DNA of 5,719 nt from contig DQKQ01000210.1 of the NCBI GenBank assembly GCA_015660615.1, positions 1 through 5,719 of the forward strand, in the 5' to 3' direction. A program made the position numbers and the translations under genes. Origin of the DNA: Flavobacteriales bacterium (GTDB taxonomy: Bacteria; Bacteroidota; Bacteroidia; Flavobacteriales_D; Sanyastnellaceae). This document shows positions 1 to 5,207 of the stretch, one piece after another. The notes below the pieces were generated by a model. That model was not told the DNA's origin and made no database searches. It was given only the letters and a program-made list of their open reading frames with translations. Position 1 is the first letter of the stretch. Every line of letters starts with the position of its first letter.

Positions 1-552
1 TACCGTCGAGGCATATAGCTCACCGAATCCACCTTGGATAACAGCATCTACATGATGTCCGTGTTTCTCCTCGATTAGTTCAGGGTCGGTAGTGTATTCT
101 AAAATTTGGTCTTCATCATGCACAGAAGAAACCACGAGAGGCATCCCGATTTCTTCTAGAATAGCTTGAGCCACTTTGTTATCGGGAATACGAATACCTA
201 TCGTCTTCTTCGAACTACGAAACATCTTAGGAATATTTCCGCTAGCTGGAAGAATAAATGTGAAAGGACCTGGTAGAGCTCGCTTCATAAGTTTAAATAC
301 TTCGTTAGCGACTGGGCTAGTGTAATGACTTAAATCGCTGAGGTCTTTACAAAGTAGGGAAAAATGCGCTTTATTAGCTCGAATGCCACGGATTCGAGCG
401 ATACGGTCAAATCCTTTGCGATTGCCAAGCATACTCGCGAAACTGTAAACGGTATCTGTAGGCATAACAATCACCCCACCATTTTGAAGGATTTTGATAG
501 CTTCCCTAACTTTTCGGGGGTCAGGGTTGTCGGGGTGAATTGATAAAAGCAA
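1..552 (-). CDS. YciO/YrdC/Sua5-family nucleotide-binding protein, 3' end cut by window edge
   Basis: The minus strand is open from a TTG at 552 to the window edge, giving 184 residues; homologues suggest only about 20 C-terminal residues are missing. Near the N-terminus is 'IHPDNPDPRKV', then 'GGVIVMPTDTVYSFAS' (the PTDT-Y nucleotide-binding motif), 'RIRGIRANKAHFSLLCKDLS', 'ALPGPFTFILPAS', 'KKTIGIRIPD' and 'STV' at the edge. The IHPDNP start and CKDLS segment match E. coli YciO rather than TsaC, and the usual S-x-N-x-SG segment of TsaC/Sua5 is 'SSVHDEDQ' here. TsaC/Sua5 proteins make threonylcarbamoyl-AMP for tRNA t6A; the YciO branch has a less certain role, so t6A synthesis should not be assumed. 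Start choice: the frame is closed by the transaldolase stop (559-561), only two codons (AAC AAC) lie between, and no ATG follows early, so TTG is the only ordinary start. It lies 6 bases after tal and is probably co-transcribed. Family is sure; exact function is not. Confidence 0.93.
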   Translation of the reverse strand, partial: MLLSIHPDNPDPRKVREAIKILQNGGVIVMPTDTVYSFASMLGNRKGFDRIARIRGIRANKAHFSLLCKDLSDLSHYTSPVANEVFKLMKRALPGPFTFILPASGNIPKMFRSSKKTIGIRIPDNKVAQAILEEIGMPLVVSSVHDEDQILEYTTDPELIEEKHGHHVDAVIQGGFGELYASTV

Positions 553-561
553 GTTGTTTTA
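550..561 (-). other. In-frame tal stop / TTG start junction
   Basis: Read on the minus strand this is TAA AAC AAC TTG: the tal stop, two codons, then the only reasonable start of the YciO-type gene, all in one reading frame. No Shine-Dalgarno-like purine run is visible before the TTG. Reinitiation by ribosomes that have just finished tal is the simplest reading; stop readthrough giving a fusion protein is possible but unsupported. Confidence 0.6.
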
Positions 562-1215
562 GCTATTTGTCTTTGCGTGGTCCGCAAGAAATTGAGCTAG
601 GCCTGCATCAGTTAGTGGGTGCTTGAGCAATCCGAGAATTGCGCTTAAAGGCCCGGTCATAACATCAGCCCCAATTTGGGCACAGTTAACAATGTGCATA
701 GTGTGACGAACGCTTGCAGCTAAAATTTGTGTAGAAAACTCGTAGTTGTCGTAGATCTCACGGATTGATTCGATTAAATCCAAACCATCTGTAGAAATAT
801 CATCTAAGCGGCCTATGAATGGACTCACGTATGTAGCTCCAGCTTTAGCTGCAAGAAGAGCTTGTCCAGCAGAGAAAACGAGGGTACAGTTCGTGCGAAT
901 TCCCTTTGAAGTGAAGTAAGAAATAGCACGAATACCATCCTTAATCATAGGGATTTTAACAACGATATTTTCGTGGAGTGCCGCGAGAACTTCTCCCTCT
1001 TTAATCATTCCTTCGTAATCGGTAGCGATAACTTCCGCGGAAACATCTCCGTCAACGATTTTACAAATTGCTATGTAATGTGCGATTACATTGTCGTGAC
1101 CACTGATACCTTCTTTCGCCATGAGTGAAGGGTTGGTGGTAACTCCATCAAGGATTCCGAAGTTTTGAGCTTCACGAATTTGGTCTAAGTTAGCTGTGTC
1201 GATGAAAAATTTCAT
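559..1215 (-). CDS. tal: Transaldolase, small decameric (MipB/TalC-like) type
   Basis: This 218-residue protein has the usual length of the small transaldolase / fructose-6-phosphate aldolase family, a cytoplasmic TIM-barrel enzyme of the non-oxidative pentose phosphate pathway that moves a dihydroxyacetone unit between sugar phosphates. Visible marks are 'FIDTANL' (4-10), 'GVTTNPSLMAKEG' (24-36), the Schiff-base lysine K87 in 'VVKIPM', 'TNCTLVFSAGQALLAAKAGATYVSPFIGRLDD' spread over 108-139, 'ILAASVRH' (164-171) and 'GADVMTGPL' (182-190). E61 (in 'SAEV') and F133 (in 'SPFIGR') are the residues seen in true transaldolases; E. coli fructose-6-phosphate aldolase has Gln and Tyr there. Transaldolase activity is therefore the better call. 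The ATG at 1215 begins the conserved 'MKFFIDTA' start and has no clear Shine-Dalgarno site. The gene precedes the YciO-type gene in the same direction and diverges from the DksA-like gene. Confidence 0.96.
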   Translation of the reverse strand: MKFFIDTANLDQIREAQNFGILDGVTTNPSLMAKEGISGHDNVIAHYIAICKIVDGDVSAEVIATDYEGMIKEGEVLAALHENIVVKIPMIKDGIRAISYFTSKGIRTNCTLVFSAGQALLAAKAGATYVSPFIGRLDDISTDGLDLIESIREIYDNYEFSTQILAASVRHTMHIVNCAQIGADVMTGPLSAILGLLKHPLTDAGLAQFLADHAKTNS

Positions 1216-1224
1216 TAAATGAAA
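1210..1224. repeat. Perfect 7-1-7 inverted repeat over the tal start codon
   Basis: The sequence TTTCATT-A-AATGAAA is a perfect inverted repeat with a one-base centre and covers the tal start codon (1213-1215 on the minus strand). The single-base centre does not suit a tight RNA hairpin, so a DNA operator-like site would be the more natural reading. The sequence is AT-rich and part of it codes for the start of tal, so chance is a real alternative. Confidence 0.3.
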
Positions 1225-1277
1225 AATTGAATTGTTAGAAGGATTGACTTAGGTGCAAAATTAGCCATCTTGTGGTC
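1216..1277. promoter_or_regulatory. Divergent promoter region between tal and the DksA-like gene
   Basis: These 62 AT-rich bases must hold the start signals for both directions unless promoters lie within genes. On the plus strand TTGACT (1244-1249) resembles a -35 box, with a weak -10-like CATCTT (1266-1271) 16 bases later; that would put transcription start close to the ATG at 1278 and give a leaderless or nearly leaderless message. The same stretch fits the Bacteroidota pattern (TTTG, then TAnnTTTG) poorly: ATTG at 1243-1246 and CCATCTTG at 1265-1272. On the minus strand TTTTGCAC (1260-1253) could be an upstream box, but no convincing partner is seen. That this spacer holds promoters follows from gene layout; the exact boxes are tentative. 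Confidence 0.4.
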
Positions 1278-1610
1278 ATGTTAAGCGAGAAAGATAAGAT
1301 AGATATTCGTGAGCGAATTGAATTGAAGATGGCGGAAGTCTCTGAGCGCATCCAAGAGTATAAGGAATTAACAAAGCCTACACCTCCATCCGTAGCTATA
1401 GGTAGAGTTAGCAGGATGGATGCGATTAATAACAGGAGTATAAACGAGGCGGCATTAAGGCAGTTGGAAGTGAAGTTGAAAGGGTTAGAGTCAGCAATTT
1501 ATAGGTTGAATGATGATAAGTTTGGTCGATGTCTAGGTTGTGGCGAGATGATTCCAATCGGCAGGATAATTCTTGTTCCTGGAGCGACGAAATGCGTGAG
1601 TTGCAGTTAA
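1278..1610 (+). CDS. Short DksA/TraR-family C4 zinc-finger protein
   Basis: The protein has 110 residues from the ATG at 1278, or 112 from a GTG at 1272. ATG is preferred because remembered relatives start with a similar 'M-x-x-E-x-K' segment and no ribosome site favours either. It has two charged helices forming a likely coiled-coil hairpin ('IDIRERIELKMAEVSERIQEY' and 'NEAALRQLEVKLKGLESAIY'), a tip containing 'AIGRVSRMDAINN', and a zinc finger with CLGC and CVSC pairs 17 residues apart (C85, C88, C106, C109 counting from ATG 1278), including 'IPIGRI'. DksA/TraR proteins enter the RNA polymerase secondary channel and change promoter choice, with or without ppGpp. The tip keeps one Asp-Ala pair but not the full DxxDxA of E. 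coli DksA, and the chain ends one residue after the last cysteine, so the C-terminal helix of DksA is missing. Family is sure; a role at RNA polymerase is inferred. It is first in a tight run of five genes. Confidence 0.9.
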   Translation: MLSEKDKIDIRERIELKMAEVSERIQEYKELTKPTPPSVAIGRVSRMDAINNRSINEAALRQLEVKLKGLESAIYRLNDDKFGRCLGCGEMIPIGRIILVPGATKCVSCS

Positions 1611-1619
1611 CTTTGCCTT

Positions 1620-2501
1620 GTGAAAATTAAAAGCGTTTATTTGTTTGGTGTTTTATTATTAGGTTTATTCTCTGTTTTAAGTACAGGTTGTGGACTTTGG
1701 GATGATAAAATGGTTGAACCCCATACGATAATAGTACCGTCCTTTAATTTCTCAACAGATGAAGATGAAGGGACAGCCTCAAATAATATTGCTGAGGTTT
1801 GGGTTTATTCTGAGACGGATGTTTTAGGTGTTTTCCCTCTTCCTGCAACAATCCCGGTCTTACAAGAAAATGGAGAAGATGTGGTTCATATAACACTTCT
1901 TCCAGGAGTGAGAGTAAATGGCATTTCTTCTACTCGGAAGCCTTATCCATTTTATGAAGTTTTAGAATTGGATTTTAATTATGTGCCGGGAGGAGTTGAT
2001 ACGGTCGAATTTCATTCTAATTATGCCCCAGGAGTTGAGATTATTTTATCTGAAAACTTTGAGTCTGCGAATAGATTTCAGGCCAGTTCGACAAGTACTG
2101 CTGAAGTTGTTAGAACTTTTGATCCCGCTTGGGTTTTCGAAGGAGCGGTAAGTGGTTTAATAATGTTATCTGAGGATGCGTCACATGTTACCTCGACTAC
2201 TCAAGAGCAGCTTTATGATTTATCAGGCGATGTTGCCACGTTCTTAGAGTTTAATTACAGATGTGATAACTCATTTGCTGTGGGGCTGGAAGCAATTGGA
2301 GGGATTAATCCTGAGCGAACGCCTATTATTGTGCTTAACCCTACTGGGGAAGAATGGAATAAAATGTATTTAGATTTAGGGCCTTTTTTACGTTCTACGC
2401 CTACTGCTTATGGATATGAGGTGACCCTTGATGCAATTTTAGATATGGGGGAAGAAAGTGGGTATGTAGTTGTTGATAATTTTAAAATAGTCCATTATTA
2501 A
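1620..2501 (+). CDS. Predicted lipoprotein of unknown function, Bacteroidota type
   Basis: The 293-residue protein begins with a lipoprotein signal: K2 and K4, a hydrophobic run at 6-20, then 'LSTGC' with C24 as the likely lipidated residue. Serine at -3 is less usual than leucine. The mature part seems to hold two beta-rich regions. The first, about 35-130, includes 'AEVWVYSETDVLGVFPLPATIPVL' split around 58-81 and 'HITLLPGVRVNGISSTRKPYPFY', a pattern I recall from many unnamed Bacteroidota lipoproteins. The second, about 145-293, starts 'SENFESANRF' and ends 'GYVVVDNFKIVHY', resembling a carbohydrate-binding-like beta-sandwich; this fold is a guess. No catalytic motif is seen. GTG at 1620 is chosen because it lies 9 bases after the DksA-like stop and the next ATG falls beyond the signal. 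Its stop overlaps the next start by one base, so it is probably translated together with the sugar transferase and may act in the same envelope process. Function is unknown. Confidence 0.85.
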   Translation: MKIKSVYLFGVLLLGLFSVLSTGCGLWDDKMVEPHTIIVPSFNFSTDEDEGTASNNIAEVWVYSETDVLGVFPLPATIPVLQENGEDVVHITLLPGVRVNGISSTRKPYPFYEVLELDFNYVPGGVDTVEFHSNYAPGVEIILSENFESANRFQASSTSTAEVVRTFDPAWVFEGAVSGLIMLSEDASHVTSTTQEQLYDLSGDVATFLEFNYRCDNSFAVGLEAIGGINPERTPIIVLNPTGEEWNKMYLDLGPFLRSTPTAYGYEVTLDAILDMGEESGYVVVDNFKIVHY

Positions 2502-2503
2502 TG
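2499..2503 (+). promoter_or_regulatory. TAATG stop-start overlap
   Basis: The lipoprotein stop TAA (2499-2501) shares its last base with the ATG (2501-2503) of the sugar transferase. Such overlaps usually mean translational coupling, so the two proteins are probably made in linked amounts. Confidence 0.75.
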
Positions 2504-3931
2504 AAGCAGAGGCAAAGGGTTGATAAGTGGCTGCCATGTATCTACATAGCATCTGATATTGTTGCTGCGGGAATTGCATGGACGGGTCTGTTTATTCATA
2601 GAAAGGTTGATATTGAACGGGTTTGGTCTATGAATTCAGACACCTGGAAATTTGACGACAATTACTACTTAGGTATTTTATTTGTGCCCATTTTCTGGAT
2701 GTGTTTATATGCTGTTTTAGGGATGTATGCTGACCCTATAAGAAGGCATAAAGCATTAGAAATTGTCCAAATTTCAAGAGCTACTGCTGTAGGCTCGATA
2801 GCACTTTTTTTCGTTTTGTTGTTAGACGATGTAGTGGTTGATTACAATCATTATTACTCGTCTTTAGGGGTTCTTGTAGCGTTGCACTTCAGCTTGACGT
2901 CTGTAGGACGTTGGTTAATCGTTTCAAGAACTTTAAAACTCATAAGAAATGGTTCTTGGGCATTTAGAACTTTATTAGTGGGTGGAGCAGAAACGGCAGT
3001 TCAGTTAGCTGCAGATTTGAAAGAAGAAGCTTTGAGTTCAGGATTTAATCTAATTGGATTTATTCAGGTAAATAATGAGGAGCCCGCGATGGCAGTTACA
3101 CTTAATAGACTTGGTGGAATAAACGATATTGATGATGTCTTACAGAAGTACGCTATTGAAGAGGCTATAGTGGCTGTAGAACCTGCTGACAGAGAAAAAA
3201 CTGTTAGACTTATTGTTAATTTAGAGGGCAGGGGGGTGTCGATTAAAGTTGTACCTGGACTTTATGATTTGTTAAGTGGAAATGTGAAAACGGGAGCTGT
3301 TTATGGGACGCCGTTAATTCATGTTGATAGATTAGTTATGCCGCATTGGCAAATCGTTATTAAAAGGGCAATTGACATATTTGCTTCGATTTCTGCGTTA
3401 ATACTGTTATCCCCTTTAATGGTTTTTCTTGCGATTTCAGTAAAGCGATCATCTAAGGGTGGAGTGTTTTATACCCAACAGAGAATAGGAAGGTTTGGGC
3501 TGCCTTTTAAAATTATTAAGTTCAGGACTATGGTTATTGATGCTGAGAGTGGCGGGACTCCTCAGCTTAGTTCAGGTTCAGATCCGCGGGTTACTTCTTC
3601 AGGTATTTGGATGCGTAAGATGAGGTTTGATGAACTTCCGCAGTTTTATAATGTTTTAGTAGGAGAAATGTCATTGGTAGGACCTCGACCGGAACGCCAA
3701 TACTATATCGATAAAATCAAAGAAAAAGCCCCTCATTTTTCTCACCTTCAAAAGGTAAGGCCAGGGATAACATCTTGGGGTCAGGTGAAATATGGCTATG
3801 CAGAGAACCTTTCTGAAATGCTGCAAAGACTACGTTTTGACGTAATGTACATAGAGAATATGTCTTTGGCTTTAGATTTTAAAATCTTAGCTTATACCGT
3901 GATAACTGTTTTGAAAGGAAAGGGCAAGTAA
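2501..3931 (+). CDS. Polyprenyl-phosphate sugar-phosphate transferase (initiating glycosyltransferase, WcaJ-like)
   Basis: This 476-residue inner-membrane protein has the full layout of the large initiating transferases, which move a sugar-1-phosphate from a UDP-sugar to undecaprenyl phosphate to begin exopolysaccharide, capsule or O-antigen repeat units. Four hydrophobic helices lie near 12-32, 56-76, 92-112 and 118-140. A Rossmann-like CoA_binding_3 region follows (about 155-280, 'RTLLVGGAETAVQLAADL'). The bacterial sugar transferase domain begins near 285 with a hydrophobic, probably re-entrant helix holding P305 ('LLSPLMVFL'), then 'FYTQQRIGRFGLPFKIIKFRTM' across 323-344, E349, 'MRFDELPQFYNVLVGEMSLVGPRPER' across 374-399 with the D377-E378 catalytic pair, and 'VRPGITSWGQV' (419-429). 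All expected catalytic residues are present, so it should be active. The sugar cannot be told from sequence. It overlaps the lipoprotein gene by one base and is followed after 8 bases by the OmpA-domain gene; no other glycosyltransferase is visible here. Confidence 0.95.
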   Translation: MKQRQRVDKWLPCIYIASDIVAAGIAWTGLFIHRKVDIERVWSMNSDTWKFDDNYYLGILFVPIFWMCLYAVLGMYADPIRRHKALEIVQISRATAVGSIALFFVLLLDDVVVDYNHYYSSLGVLVALHFSLTSVGRWLIVSRTLKLIRNGSWAFRTLLVGGAETAVQLAADLKEEALSSGFNLIGFIQVNNEEPAMAVTLNRLGGINDIDDVLQKYAIEEAIVAVEPADREKTVRLIVNLEGRGVSIKVVPGLYDLLSGNVKTGAVYGTPLIHVDRLVMPHWQIVIKRAIDIFASISALILLSPLMVFLAISVKRSSKGGVFYTQQRIGRFGLPFKIIKFRTMVIDAESGGTPQLSSGSDPRVTSSGIWMRKMRFDELPQFYNVLVGEMSLVGPRPERQYYIDKIKEKAPHFSHLQKVRPGITSWGQVKYGYAENLSEMLQRLRFDVMYIENMSLALDFKILAYTVITVLKGKGK

Positions 3932-3939
3932 AAGATATC

Positions 3940-5196
3940 GTGAAACGATTTTATTTATCACTCGGTTTTTTACATAATTTTCCCGACCTTCGTTTCATCA
4001 CTACAAACATTAAAAACTGGACTAATAATTCTGGTCACAGCATTCTCTTTTATATGCTGTGGCTGTTTATGGTGTTATTACTTTCCATCGATACTCTTCA
4101 AGCCCAAACCGATAATTCTCGATTAGTTGGGTCAAGAGAGGGTAAGTTGATCGTGAACTATTGGAGTTCTGCCACTGATCCAGAGGTTGAGCAGTTAAAA
4201 AGTCTTATGGTTGATGCTATTGAGATATACTTGAATGGAGCTGTTGATGTTGTAGATGGTGATGTGACATGGAAAGCTAGCTTAAGAGTCATTAAAAAGG
4301 ACATAAATAAAATCGTTCGTGATATGATGGTTTTGCGAAAGTTTAAAGAAAAAGTCCCTTTTGATGGGTTTTCTGATGAAGTAGATGTATTGCTGTCCGA
4401 TGTCCAGGAATTAGACTCTAGAGATGTAACTCGCTACATGAACTCATCAGATATTCCCTTCGAAAAGCGTTTTTACTTTTTAGTCCAATCTCGGATTCAG
4501 GAAGTAATACTTCAAGCAGGGATTGAGTTGGGGAGCTATGTAAACCATGGACTCCTTGCATTAGTGGGTGTGACTGAAGAAGCACTTAGCTCAAATGAAA
4601 TAGAAGATTGGCAGAATTTTGACTCCAATTCACCCTTAAAACCTATTGAAATAGATTTTTCATTAGAAACAATGAGCCTAGTTAATTCATCTGACAATAG
4701 TGTGCTGCCTTCAATTGGTAATACCACTGAATCCTCGCTTGAATCAAGCTTATTAGAAAGGGTGATAATTCTTCTTGAAGAAAATTCACGAAGGATACAA
4801 AACCTTGAGAATAGACAGGGGGATAATCTATCAAATGGTTTGTCAGAAAACATCAATATTCCAGCTATAAATAATATCCCTGATAAGTTTGATATTAGAT
4901 TTTATGATGGCAGCTACGATTTATCAATAAACGCTCAGCTATACCTAAATGAGGTAGTCGGGTTGTTGTTTAGATATCCTCAAGTCAGGGCGTTGTGTAC
5001 TGGGCATTCGGGTGTTTTAGAAGAAAGTGTGGATAATTTGGACTTGTCTAAAGCAAGAGCGAAAGCAGTACGTGACTACATCTTAGAGAGTGGAATAACA
5101 CCTGAAAGGGTTATTATGAATTTCTTTGGAGAAGAACAAGCTGAAAATAATGGTTCGATTGATAGAAGAGTAATTATCACTTTCTTTGCAGACTGA
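3940..5196 (+). CDS. Secreted protein with C-terminal OmpA-like domain and altered peptidoglycan site
   Basis: The 418-residue product (from GTG 3940) has a hydrophobic segment at 35-50 followed by 'TLQAQTDNS', a likely signal sequence cut near A55. A second start, ATG at 4054 (M39), would give a short signal without basic residues; GTG 3940 keeps K25 ahead of the core but leaves a long 34-residue leader. Residues about 60-215 form a charged, mostly helical region I do not recognise, not a beta barrel. A Ser/Asn-rich linker (about 226-270) and a short possible coiled coil (270-292) follow. The OmpA-like domain covers about 316-418: 'FDIRFYDGSYDLS', 'TGHSG' (354-358), 'NLDLSKARAKAV' (366-377), 'SGITPERV', 'GEEQAEN' and 'DRRVIITF'. 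The arginine of LSxxRA (R373) is kept, but the aspartate expected at 358 (GHTD) is glycine. OmpA-like domains normally anchor proteins to peptidoglycan. There is no lipobox. Domain call is good; role is unknown. Confidence 0.85.
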   Translation: MKRFYLSLGFLHNFPDLRFITTNIKNWTNNSGHSILFYMLWLFMVLLLSIDTLQAQTDNSRLVGSREGKLIVNYWSSATDPEVEQLKSLMVDAIEIYLNGAVDVVDGDVTWKASLRVIKKDINKIVRDMMVLRKFKEKVPFDGFSDEVDVLLSDVQELDSRDVTRYMNSSDIPFEKRFYFLVQSRIQEVILQAGIELGSYVNHGLLALVGVTEEALSSNEIEDWQNFDSNSPLKPIEIDFSLETMSLVNSSDNSVLPSIGNTTESSLESSLLERVIILLEENSRRIQNLENRQGDNLSNGLSENINIPAINNIPDKFDIRFYDGSYDLSINAQLYLNEVVGLLFRYPQVRALCTGHSGVLEESVDNLDLSKARAKAVRDYILESGITPERVIMNFFGEEQAENNGSIDRRVIITFFAD

Positions 5197-5207
5197 TAAG
5201 TGAACAC

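Noticed and set aside
1272..1277. GTG at 1272 as start of the DksA-like gene
   Set aside because: Possible, but it adds only two residues and no ribosome site supports it; the ATG at 1278 fits remembered relatives and the putative promoter spacing better.
1605..1625. Terminator or separate promoter between the DksA-like gene and the lipoprotein gene
   Set aside because: Only 9 bases separate them and no hairpin with a T-run is present, so co-transcription is simpler.
4536..4856. Minus-strand open frame of 106 codons inside the OmpA-domain gene
   Set aside because: It lies wholly opposite a well-supported coding region, in the linker and coiled-coil part, and its translation shows no recognisable motif or start signal.
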